This document shows, in pieces, positions 1-5,202 of a DNA stretch of 6,261 bases; the stretch's first letter is position 1, and each line of letters starts with the position of its first letter. This DNA comes from Phycisphaerales bacterium (GTDB lineage Bacteria > Planctomycetota > Phycisphaerae > Phycisphaerales > UBA1924), in assembly GCA_020054055.1 (NCBI GenBank), contig JAGVLZ010000080.1:1-6261 (forward strand), in the 5' to 3' direction. Below the pieces are notes generated by a model. It was not told the origin of the DNA and searched no databases. It saw only the letters and a program-made list of their open reading frames with translations. The translations under genes were made by a program, and so were the position numbers.

Positions 1-170
1 CCTCAATCGGCGATGAGCGCGGCTTGCTCATCATCGTCCGGCGCGGAAGGAAGTGGTTCATGCCGGATTATCTGGCGGCGGAGCCGCACGAGACGGGCGT
101 CACGCTCGCGGGGGAGCCGGGGCGATCGTGCGTGCTGGAGGGGTTGCCTTATGTGATTCGTTCGGAGTAG
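1..170 (+). CDS. Unidentified protein, C-terminal part only
   Basis: This is the last 55 codons of a gene that begins before the window; the codons fall in the frame starting at base 3 and the stop TAG is at 168-170. The visible residues include IVRRGRKWFMPDYLAAEPHE and end in LPYVIRSE. The string is mostly charged and beta-prone, with no membrane segment, repeat or motif that I recognise. The codons are GC-rich and end mostly in G or C, like the neighbouring core genes, which supports it as real coding sequence. The opposite-strand frame over the same bases gives an arginine-rich, low-quality translation. The gene converges on the Lrp-type regulator, and a hairpin repeat starts nine bases after its stop. 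No function is assigned. Confidence 0.55.
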   Translation, partial: SIGDERGLLIIVRRGRKWFMPDYLAAEPHETGVTLAGEPGRSCVLEGLPYVIRSE

Positions 171-178
171 GGGGACAC

Positions 179-209
179 CATGCTTCTCAGAGCAGAAGCA
201 TGCCACGCG
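179..209 (+). repeat. Palindromic hairpin repeat, copy 1 (terminator-like)
   Basis: The arms CATGCTTCT (179-187) and AGAAGCATG (194-202) are perfect reverse complements around the six-base loop CAGAGC. The stem is followed by CCACGCG (203-209). Reverse-complemented, 4208-4238 matches 29 of these 31 bases, differing once in the loop and once in the tail. The element fills the gap between two convergent genes (stops at 170 and 211), so it could act as a bidirectional transcription terminator or 3'-end element. It has no U-tract, so an intrinsic terminator role is only an inference. I recall similar GCATGCTTCT palindromes as frequent intergenic elements in planctomycete genomes; this is from memory and unchecked. 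Confidence 0.8.
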
Positions 210-210
210 A

Positions 211-783
211 TCACTCTTCGGCGGTGACGCTGCCGCGGACCGCGTCGAGCGGCACGTTCGTGTCATCCTTCACCGTGCTGAGGCAGAAACTCGTCCGGAT
301 CCGCCCGATGTTCGGCACCGCGCTCAGCCGGTACACCACGAAGTCCTCGTACTGCTGCATGTCGGTGACGAGCACCTTCAGGATGAAGTCTTCTTCGCCC
401 GCGGTGTGCCACGCGGACTGCACTTCCTCGAACGCCTGCACGGCTTTCTTGAAAACGGTCAACTTGTCCTCGCCGTGCTCGCGGAGCGTGACATGCACCA
501 GCCCGCAGATGCTCTTGTCCACCATCACCGCGTCGATCAGCGCGACGTACCCGCGCACAATCCCCTGCTGCTCGAGTTTCTTCACGCGCTCGAGCGTGCT
601 GGGCGGGCTGATGCCGACGCGCTGCGCCAAAGTCGCGTTGGTGATCTTGCTGTCGGCCTGGAGTTGTTCGAGGATCGCGAGGTCGATGGCGTCGAACTTC
701 ACGCGTGGGCGCTTGGTTCGCTGGACGCCGCGGCGGGCGGTGGCGGCCGTGCCGTTCTCGCTGCGCTTGGTGTTGGGACTCAT
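211..783 (-). CDS. Lrp/AsnC-family transcriptional regulator
   Basis: This 190-residue DNA-binding regulator has the two Lrp/AsnC domains. Residues about 31-80 form the winged helix-turn-helix (FDAIDLAILEQLQ, then TLAQRVGISPPSTLERVKKL and GIVRGYVALID). Residues about 92-172 form the RAM/AsnC effector-binding domain, with the typical segment AGEEDFILKVLVTD. Family members usually assemble into dimers to octamers and respond to amino acids or related metabolites. The ATG at 783 is preferred over the longer frame to 939 because GGAG lies eight bases upstream and the extra 52 residues would cover the hpd promoter region. About 30 basic residues (ARRGVQRTKRPRVK) precede the domain, making the protein longer than the usual 150-165. 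It is divergent from hpd, so tyrosine or an aromatic keto acid is a plausible but unproven effector. Confidence 0.93.
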   Translation of the reverse strand: MSPNTKRSENGTAATARRGVQRTKRPRVKFDAIDLAILEQLQADSKITNATLAQRVGISPPSTLERVKKLEQQGIVRGYVALIDAVMVDKSICGLVHVTLREHGEDKLTVFKKAVQAFEEVQSAWHTAGEEDFILKVLVTDMQQYEDFVVYRLSAVPNIGRIRTSFCLSTVKDDTNVPLDAVRGSVTAEE

Positions 784-791
784 CTTGTCTG

Positions 792-809
792 CTCCAGAGT
801 GTGCTGGAG
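792..809 (-). promoter_or_regulatory. Hairpin that includes the regulator's ribosome binding site
   Basis: CTCCAG (792-797) and CTGGAG (804-809) are perfect inverted repeats with a six-base spacer. On the minus-strand transcript the 3' arm carries GGAG (795-792), which is the putative Shine-Dalgarno of the regulator, eight bases from its ATG at 783. If the stem forms, the ribosome binding site is paired. This could limit translation of the regulator or be chance in GC-rich DNA. Confidence 0.4.
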
Positions 810-889
810 GAGTTTCTTCCAAGTGGGCGACGGAATCAAGCGGATATTCGACGAAATGGCTTTTTTGACGAAGAATATGTTGCCAATGC

Positions 890-930
890 CCCCCGTGACC
901 TCGATAATCGGGGGTCCACTCACCCCGGAG
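890..930 (+). promoter_or_regulatory. hpd leader with two competing hairpins and the RBS
   Basis: CCCCCG (890-895) can pair with CGGGGG (909-914). The same G run (911-914) can instead pair with CCCC (923-926), which directly abuts the hpd Shine-Dalgarno GGAG at 927-930. The two pairings exclude each other. The Shine-Dalgarno is seven bases from the ATG at 938 and fixes that start. Whether the leader is transcribed, and whether the switch is functional, is unknown. Confidence 0.35.
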
Positions 931-937
931 CCAAGCC

Positions 938-2152
938 ATGACGACCGTCCCTTCGACCGCTCACGCCCCGCTGAAGCCCTACGCCGCGAACGATCCGCTG
1001 GCGCTGATTGATGTGGACCATGTGCGCTTCTACGTCGGCAACGCGAAGCAGGCGGCGTACTTCTATGCGCACTGCTTCGGCTTCACGATCGAGCAGGTCA
1101 GCGACCAGACGACGGGCTCGCGCGACGAGGCCAACTACCTCCTCACCCAGGGGAACATCCGCTTCATCCTGACTTCGGGTCTGACAAAGGATCACCCGGC
1201 GTCGAAGGAGGTCGCGCAGTTTGGCGACGGCGTGAAGGACGTGGCGTTCACGGTGTTCGACGCGACGAAGGCCTGGGAGAAGGCGGTCAAGAACGGTGCG
1301 ACGCCGGCCCCCGGAGGCGAGCCGAAGGTGTATTCAGATGAGAAGGGCTCCATCACCAAGGCCTCGATCCAAACCTACGGGCGCTGCATCCACTCGTTCG
1401 TCTCGCGCACCGGCGCGTACGAACTCACCAAGGTGAAACAGGGCGGGCTGCTCAACCCGATGTTCCGCAAACTCGAGGGCATCGGCGTCAACGACTACAA
1501 CAAGCAGCACCCCTGCGGCCTGAAATACGTCGACCACCTCGTCGGCAACGTCGAGATGGGCAAGATGAACCACTGGGTGAAGTTCTACGAGGATGTCCTC
1601 GAGTTCACCATGTTCAAGCACTTCGACGACAAGGACATCTCCACCGATTTCTCGTCGCTGATGTCGAAGGTCATGGCCAGCGGCAACAACCTCATCAAGA
1701 TGCCCATCAACGAGCCGGCGCCCGGCAAGAAAAAGAGCCAGGTGCAGGAATACCTCGATTGGCACGACCACACCCCTGGTGTCCAGCACCTGGCGCTGCG
1801 GACGGATGACGAACTGCACTCGATCGCGGCATTGCGCGCCCGCGGCGTCGACTTCCTCACCCTCCCCGAGGCGTACTACGACAAGGTCTGGGAGCGCGTG
1901 AACTCGATGCTCAAGCAGCACGGCCACCAGGCCGTCCGCGAGGACCACGAACGCGTTAAGCAACTCGGGATTCTTGTGGACTCAGACGATGAGGGGTACC
2001 TGCTGCAACTTTTCACGAAGCCATTGCAGGATCGGCCGACGCTGTTCTTTGAGATCATCTGCCGTCGGGGCTCGCAGAGTTTCGGCAAAGGCAACTTCAA
2101 GGCCCTCTTCGAGGCGCTGGAGATGGAGCAGGGGAAGAGGGGGAATTTGTAA
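938..2152 (+). CDS. hpd: 4-hydroxyphenylpyruvate dioxygenase
   Basis: This 404-residue Fe(II) enzyme converts 4-hydroxyphenylpyruvate and O2 to homogentisate and CO2 in tyrosine catabolism; it is cytosolic. Two vicinal-oxygen-chelate repeats are visible. The N-terminal one starts at about residue 24 (IDVDHVRFYVGN). The catalytic one starts at about 196 (LKYVDHLVGNV). The metal triad is H200, H284 (GVQHLALRTDD) and E372 (FFEIICRRG). The family hallmarks KKKSQVQEYLDWHDHTPG (264-281) and GKGNFKALFEALE (383-395) are present, and the length is normal or slightly long. GGAG at 927-930 supports the ATG at 938. A divergent Lrp-type gene probably regulates it. Homogentisate dioxygenase is not in the window, so the next pathway step is encoded elsewhere or the homogentisate has another fate. 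The close homologue hydroxymandelate synthase is less likely in this context. Confidence 0.97.
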   Translation: MTTVPSTAHAPLKPYAANDPLALIDVDHVRFYVGNAKQAAYFYAHCFGFTIEQVSDQTTGSRDEANYLLTQGNIRFILTSGLTKDHPASKEVAQFGDGVKDVAFTVFDATKAWEKAVKNGATPAPGGEPKVYSDEKGSITKASIQTYGRCIHSFVSRTGAYELTKVKQGGLLNPMFRKLEGIGVNDYNKQHPCGLKYVDHLVGNVEMGKMNHWVKFYEDVLEFTMFKHFDDKDISTDFSSLMSKVMASGNNLIKMPINEPAPGKKKSQVQEYLDWHDHTPGVQHLALRTDDELHSIAALRARGVDFLTLPEAYYDKVWERVNSMLKQHGHQAVREDHERVKQLGILVDSDDEGYLLQLFTKPLQDRPTLFFEIICRRGSQSFGKGNFKALFEALEMEQGKRGNL

Positions 2153-2161
2153 AACATTCGC

Positions 2162-3067
2162 ATGGATGCCGCAATGCTTTACATCCCTCGTCCGCTGTCA
2201 CCCTGCTCTCTCGAGGAGGGAGCCCGAAACGCGCTAGAACTCGTTGAGAGGTTTCCCGAACTCGACCAATCAAGGAGTAGTCGCTTCTGCCTCGTGGCAA
2301 AGGCGATTCTGAAGGAAAGGCAAAACGGGATCTTCCCAAGCCGCGCTGATTTCCCAATCGTGCTTCAGGGGATGAAGGATTTGCAAGAGCTCCACGTCAT
2401 CACGACTGTGCTGTCACCAGCGCCCGAGAAGAAGCAGATTTGGCGAACAATGCGAAAAATATTTGGGGATACCGCTCTTCCCTCGAAGAGCTCTGGAAAG
2501 TCTGGCGCTCGGAACTACCAGTTCGAGTTGTTTTCGTTGGCCATTCTGGAACGAGCGGGGCTTTCGCCGCAGCCCCAAGATGAGGGCGCTGATTTTCTTT
2601 GCACTCTCGGCAATCAACGAATCGCTATCGAAGCAAAGCGTGTCAGTTCGCTTGATCGCCTTTATGAGCGATCGCATGAGGCTGGCAAGCAGATTCGTGA
2701 AACCGATTCACCCGGATTCATCTTCATGGATTATTCGGAAGCCGTCAATCCGGGCGACAAGACTTTCGTCTTCGCGACGCCTGTTGAGGGCATCGGCTCA
2801 ATTCAGGAAAAACGGTTCCGACATTTTATTCGTATGCACGAGGCTGGTCTGCACAATGCGATTCAAGGGTGCAAGGTGATTGGCTTCGTCTTTTTTGACC
2901 ACCTGATCATTCAGCAAGGAAAGAAAGGGGATGACGGGCTAGCGAAATGGGAGTGTTTGACGATTCGAGATCATTACCAGACTCCTGCCCGCTTTGTGGC
3001 AGACAAGCGACTCGCAGAAACTATGTTTGAACTTCTCACACATCTCGGCTTGCCAATTACTGGTTGA
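2162..3067 (+). CDS. Uncharacterised protein with PD-(D/E)XK nuclease-like core
   Basis: I do not recognise this 301-residue protein by name. Its central part resembles the PD-(D/E)XK nuclease fold. A helix RNYQFELFSLAILERAG (117-133) contains E122. Then comes EGADF with D144, and a strand IAIEAKR with E157 and K159, giving the E/D...D...ExK pattern. A further alpha/beta unit follows (KQIRETDSPGFIFMDYSEAV). The N-terminal 110 residues and the C-terminal 80 have no motif I know, and there is no signal peptide or membrane segment. It starts nine bases after the hpd stop, and the nearest Shine-Dalgarno-like run (AGGGGG, about 2139-2144) is distant, so translation may depend on hpd or start at the ATG at 2174. 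Hand-counted sample lines give 48-53% GC, against 63% in one hpd line, suggesting acquisition. Nuclease activity is an inference. Confidence 0.8.
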   Translation: MDAAMLYIPRPLSPCSLEEGARNALELVERFPELDQSRSSRFCLVAKAILKERQNGIFPSRADFPIVLQGMKDLQELHVITTVLSPAPEKKQIWRTMRKIFGDTALPSKSSGKSGARNYQFELFSLAILERAGLSPQPQDEGADFLCTLGNQRIAIEAKRVSSLDRLYERSHEAGKQIRETDSPGFIFMDYSEAVNPGDKTFVFATPVEGIGSIQEKRFRHFIRMHEAGLHNAIQGCKVIGFVFFDHLIIQQGKKGDDGLAKWECLTIRDHYQTPARFVADKRLAETMFELLTHLGLPITG

Positions 3068-3082
3068 GACAAGCAAGGCGTG

Positions 3083-3116
3083 TGGTCGGGTCGCCCGCCC
3101 CACCCGATACCGACCA
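3083..3116. terminator. Possible shared terminator between convergent genes
   Basis: TGGTCGG (3083-3089) and CCGACCA (3110-3116) are perfect inverted repeats enclosing 20 bases. Inside, CGGGT (3087-3091) can alternatively pair with ACCCG (3102-3106). The element lies in the 90-base gap between the convergent stops at 3067 and 3158. There is no T-run on either side, so this is a weak terminator candidate. Confidence 0.35.
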
Positions 3117-3157
3117 TGACGGGGAATGGGGAAATTATGAACGGCCATCACCGTCAC

Positions 3158-4033
3158 TCATTCTGGCGGTTTGCACTTGCTGCATGGGGTGTAGCGGCGC
3201 TTCGCCTCCTCAAGGTCGATGGATATGGTCGTCATGTAACGGGACGGGTATTGACATCCCGCGCGATGGTAAGTCGATCCGCGGTACGTCACATAGACGG
3301 TGATCTTCTGTGGGTCGGGCTTGACCTCTTTGGCCGGCACTTCAGTGGGCTTCCACAGCGGGGTCGGCGAGGGAATTGCCGCCGGTCCCTTGGTGATCTC
3401 AAATTCCATCTTACGTTTCGGATCCCAAAGCCCTTTCTCCGTCTCTTTTGCTGCATCCTGGCACGCCAAAAAGAGAGCCTTGTCATGGAATGCAGCGTCA
3501 AGGTACACCTGTCCGTATCCTTGCCGGATCAATTCCAAGTTCACCCACAGCCCGTCGGGCGCGCGGTAGACGTGGGCAAGCGTGCGTGCGTACTTGTCCT
3601 TTTCGCCGGGCCTCTCGAACGTCAGGTAGACCTGCTCGCCCTTGAGCAGATTCGACGAGAATGTCGACGCTTCCTCTCCGTAAAACTGAATTTCTTTCCG
3701 CGGGTCGTTTGTCTCTGGGGTATCTACGCCGATGAGGCGAATTGTTTCAGCCTGCCCGTTTCGATAGACGGTGATGGTGTCTCCGTCCACCACGTTCAGG
3801 ACCGGGCAGATTTCCGCCTTGCTGAGGTCGCGTTTGGGAATGTCGGGGTGTTTGTCCTCAGCAGCCTCGTCGGGCGTATTCGCGGAGGGGAGCAGTTGAG
3901 CGGGGGGTAGGGGGTAGCGGGGTAGTTGAGCGGGGGGTGGTTGAGCGACGGCGCTGGAATCAGAAATCCACCCGACAAGCAAGAGCGCGGTCACAGCCAG
4001 CAGCGCGCCAAAAGTTGGTCGGGCGGTCTTCAT
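3158..4033 (-). CDS. Exported thermonuclease (SNase family) with C-terminal His/Cys module
   Basis: This 291-residue secreted nuclease has a signal peptide at residues 1-30 (hydrophobic core GALLAVTALLLVGW, likely cut after AVA). A proline-rich linker follows (31-50). The staphylococcal-nuclease OB-fold domain spans about 76-203. The catalytic set is present: D85 in VVDGDTI, R99, D104 and E107 in IRLIGVDTPE, and R150 in DKYARTLAHVY. Such enzymes cut DNA or RNA with Ca2+ outside the cytoplasm. Residues 244-289 form a separate module with H256, C260, C284 and C287 (GSTYHRAGCQYPS, then TPCSKCKPP), probably one metal site. GGAG (4045-4042) is eight bases before the ATG. Its stop faces the stop of the PD-(D/E)XK-like gene. 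Roles in nutrient scavenging or in degrading extracellular DNA are plausible inferences. Confidence 0.92.
   Translation of the reverse strand: MKTARPTFGALLAVTALLLVGWISDSSAVAQPPPAQLPRYPLPPAQLLPSANTPDEAAEDKHPDIPKRDLSKAEICPVLNVVDGDTITVYRNGQAETIRLIGVDTPETNDPRKEIQFYGEEASTFSSNLLKGEQVYLTFERPGEKDKYARTLAHVYRAPDGLWVNLELIRQGYGQVYLDAAFHDKALFLACQDAAKETEKGLWDPKRKMEFEITKGPAAIPSPTPLWKPTEVPAKEVKPDPQKITVYVTYRGSTYHRAGCQYPSRYMTTISIDLEEAKRRYTPCSKCKPPE
3894..3947 (-). repeat. Short tandem-like repeat encoding the proline linker
   Basis: The 15-base word AGTTGAGCGGGGGGT occurs at 3894-3908 and again at 3924-3938, a 30-base period, and a shorter copy (GTTGAGCG) follows at 3940-3947. On the coding minus strand these give the PPPAQLP/PLPPAQLL linker between signal peptide and nuclease domain. 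The tract could expand or contract in whole codons without breaking the reading frame. Confidence 0.7.
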
Positions 4034-4059
4034 AGGGAGGACTCCAGAGCGTGTGCCTC

Positions 4060-4065
4060 ATTGTA
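4060..4065 (-). promoter_or_regulatory. Candidate -10 box for the thermonuclease gene
   Basis: On the minus strand TACAAT (one mismatch to TATAAT) lies 26 bases before the start codon at 4033, which would give a leader of about 20 bases carrying the GGAG Shine-Dalgarno. No good -35 hexamer sits 16-18 bases further upstream, so the call is tentative. Confidence 0.3.
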
Positions 4066-4125
4066 TCCGTCGGGTGAGTGGTGTGCTTTCCCCGTTGGTG
4101 GGTGGCAAAGTCAAATCCTGAGTGC

Positions 4126-4156
4126 CACGCGTCGAGGTGTCTTCACCTCGACCGTG
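4126..4156. repeat. Strong palindromic hairpin (second motif type)
   Basis: TCGAGGTG (4132-4139) and CACCTCGA (4144-4151) form a perfect eight-base-pair stem around TCTT. The stem extends outward by CACG.G (4126-4131) against CCGTG (4152-4156) with one bulged C at 4130, for about 13 pairs in all. It lies downstream of the minus-strand gene ending at 4266 and upstream of the thermonuclease start. The motif differs from the CATGCTTCT element 60 bases away. It could stop transcription coming from the gene at 4266-5021; there is no U-tract. Confidence 0.7.
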
Positions 4157-4165
4157 CTACCCCTT

Positions 4166-4184
4166 CGACCGTTCCCTTCGGTCG
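4166..4184. other. Short hairpin in repeat cluster
   Basis: CGACCG (4166-4171) and CGGTCG (4179-4184) are perfect inverted repeats around TTCCCTT. It is the middle one of three consecutive hairpins between 4126 and 4238. Confidence 0.5.
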
Positions 4185-4207
4185 GCGGGTGGCCTGTTTC
4201 TCTGCCT

Positions 4208-4238
4208 CGTGTGGCATGCTTCTGCTTTGAGAAGCATG
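4208..4238 (-). repeat. Palindromic hairpin repeat, copy 2 (terminator-like)
   Basis: CATGCTTCT (4215-4223) and AGAAGCATG (4230-4238) pair perfectly around the loop GCTTTG. Read on the minus strand, 4238 to 4208 matches 179-209 at 29 of 31 positions, including the CCAC tail. It begins 27 bases after the minus-strand stop codon of the PEP-CTERM gene, just as copy 1 follows a stop codon on the plus strand. This orientation relative to the upstream gene suggests a 3'-end role. Confidence 0.8.
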
Positions 4239-4265
4239 TTGACGCCGCCTAGCACGCTACGCGCC

Positions 4266-5021
4266 TCATCCCCGCCGCCGCCGCCGCCTCAGCACCCAAA
4301 CCACGCCAACGCCGAGCACCCCGATCGTGCCGGACGCCGGGATATCAGTGGTGATCCACGAGACCCCGTCCCCGATCCCCGATGTGCCGAAGCCGGTGAT
4401 GGAGAACTGCGTGCCGCCGACCTCCACGGCCGTGCAGCCCCATTCGAACCCCGCGGGCGAGAGGACATCCCATCCCCGCGCCGTCGCGACCGGGATATCC
4501 AGCACTGTGAACGAGATCTCCCAGACCGAATCCGTCTGATCGGGAAAGACCACCCAGTCCACTCCGATGTGCAGGTCGAACAACCCGGACCACCAGGCGA
4601 AGTTGAACTCGTGCTGGTTGCCCTCGCGTAGACCCGGATCGGCGTAATCGCCGAAGCCCGTCTGAGACCATGACTCCAGCCCAAGGGAGGCAGAAGACGT
4701 AGTTTCCCATTGCTGCGAAGTCTCGTTGAACTCGCCGCTGGTTTCGAGCGTCAGCGCCTGGCCCAGGTAGGTCGATCCGGACACGGCGGAATAGGCGAAC
4801 GATCGGTTCTCCGGGTCCAGGCGCGTCGTGACTTGGATCGGCGACAAGGCGTCCGGTCCGAAGTAGCGGGCAAGAGCCACGCCGTCTGAGAACTGCGTGT
4901 GCTTCATCATCTCAACGGTCTGAAAGTAAGGGTCGTCGATGAGCCCCGCACCGGCCGAGGCCGCAGCGATGAGCAGGACGGCGCCGGGAACTGAGCGGAG
5001 CAAGGTCGTTGACTGGAGCAT
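4266..5021 (-). CDS. PEP-CTERM-like exported protein of unknown function
   Basis: This is a predicted surface or secreted protein of 251 residues. A signal peptide lies at about residues 1-26 (hydrophobic core VPGAVLLIAAASAGAG). The body, about 27-226, is beta-rich with many aromatic, Gly, Ser and Thr residues and no domain that I recognise. The last 25 residues begin IPASG, continue with a hydrophobic helix (TIGVLGVGVVWVL) and end in six arginines plus glycine. This is the layout of PEP-CTERM tails processed by exosortase, though the literal PEP motif is replaced by IPAS. The ATG at 5021 is chosen because AAGGA lies eight bases upstream. The ATG at 5027 is only two bases from it, and the GTG at 5066 is poorly placed. 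It is divergent from another PEP-CTERM-like gene, and a hairpin repeat follows it. Confidence 0.85.
   Translation of the reverse strand: MLQSTTLLRSVPGAVLLIAAASAGAGLIDDPYFQTVEMMKHTQFSDGVALARYFGPDALSPIQVTTRLDPENRSFAYSAVSGSTYLGQALTLETSGEFNETSQQWETTSSASLGLESWSQTGFGDYADPGLREGNQHEFNFAWWSGLFDLHIGVDWVVFPDQTDSVWEISFTVLDIPVATARGWDVLSPAGFEWGCTAVEVGGTQFSITGFGTSGIGDGVSWITTDIPASGTIGVLGVGVVWVLRRRRRRG
4272..4286 (-). repeat. (CGG)5 microsatellite encoding the arginine anchor
   Basis: Five perfect CCG units on the plus strand read as CGG codons on the minus strand. With one adjacent AGG they encode the six terminal arginines of the sorting tail. Replication slippage here would change only the number of arginines. 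Confidence 0.75.
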
Positions 5022-5029
5022 GTGCATCT

Positions 5030-5034
5030 TCCTT
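5030..5034 (-). promoter_or_regulatory. Ribosome binding site that decides the start at 5021
   Basis: On the minus strand AAGGA reads from 5034 to 5030. It is eight bases from the ATG at 5021 but only two from the in-frame ATG at 5027, so it favours the downstream start. Confidence 0.55.
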
Positions 5035-5068
5035 GATCGAGCGTCGGGCCGGTAAACAGGGATCACCC

Positions 5069-5087
5069 CCCGATCAACTCGATCGGG
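5069..5087. promoter_or_regulatory. Perfect stem-loop upstream of the minus-strand PEP-CTERM gene
   Basis: CCCGATC (5069-5075) and GATCGGG (5081-5087) form a seven-base-pair stem with the loop AACTC. It lies 48 bases before the ATG at 5021, where it could be a leader hairpin or an operator dyad. The word GATCGAG recurs at 5035-5041, and its reverse complement CTCGATC is at 5078-5084. Confidence 0.45.
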
Positions 5088-5202
5088 AGTGCCGGCGCGC
5101 CGTTAATGAACAAGCGACGCAAATGCGGATCCATCACGATCCCTTGGCCGAGCGGCGGGTGGCCTGCTCGCTGAGTCCCCGCGCGCCGGGATGACACCCA
5201 CG

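Larger units (their letters stand above)
784..937. promoter_or_regulatory. Divergent Lrp-type regulator/hpd control region
   Basis: These 154 bases separate two divergent start codons and must hold both promoters. They contain the only clearly AT-rich patch nearby (about 844-885). In it ATATTC (844-849) is mirrored by GAATAT (873-878), GACGAA occurs twice (850-855 and 867-872), and TTCG-A-CGAA (847-855) is a short palindrome. Lrp/AsnC proteins bind degenerate AT-rich dyads, often several in phase, so this patch is the best candidate operator. A second short palindrome, CGATAATCG, lies at 902-910. I could not identify convincing -35/-10 pairs on either strand. Confidence 0.5.

Noticed and set aside
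53..868. Long plus-strand frame opposite the regulator gene
   Set aside because: The translation is Ser/Arg/Cys-rich without motifs, and it lies antisense to a clear Lrp/AsnC protein.
784..939. Extension of the Lrp-type gene by 52 codons to an ATG at 939
   Set aside because: The added residues are not family-like and would overlap the hpd start and control region; GGAG eight bases before the ATG at 783 supports the shorter form.
1334..1963. Minus-strand frame of 209 codons inside hpd
   Set aside because: Val/Asp/Leu-rich mirror translation of the GC-rich hpd codons; no ribosome binding site or domain.
3080..3910. Plus-strand frame of 276 codons opposite the thermonuclease
   Set aside because: Antisense to a gene with an intact catalytic set and signal peptide; the translation has no domain.
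179..4238. The inverted repeat pair as the ends of a 4-kb transposon
   Set aside because: The enclosed genes include hpd and its regulator; there is no transposase and no visible target-site duplication, and the repeats are themselves palindromes, so their inverted orientation means little.
4269..4320. Arginine-rich C-terminus as a frameshift artefact
   Set aside because: The IPASG-hydrophobic-Arg order is the expected sorting-tail layout, and the second PEP-CTERM-like gene in the window shows the same.
5022..5066. GTG start at 5066 for the minus-strand PEP-CTERM gene
   Set aside because: It would put 15 polar residues before the signal peptide and ignores the AAGGA site at 5030-5034.
5101..5135. 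GACGCAAATGCGG as part of a c-di-GMP (GEMM) riboswitch
   Set aside because: Only a few bases resemble the conserved core; the tetraloop receptor and second helix are not found.
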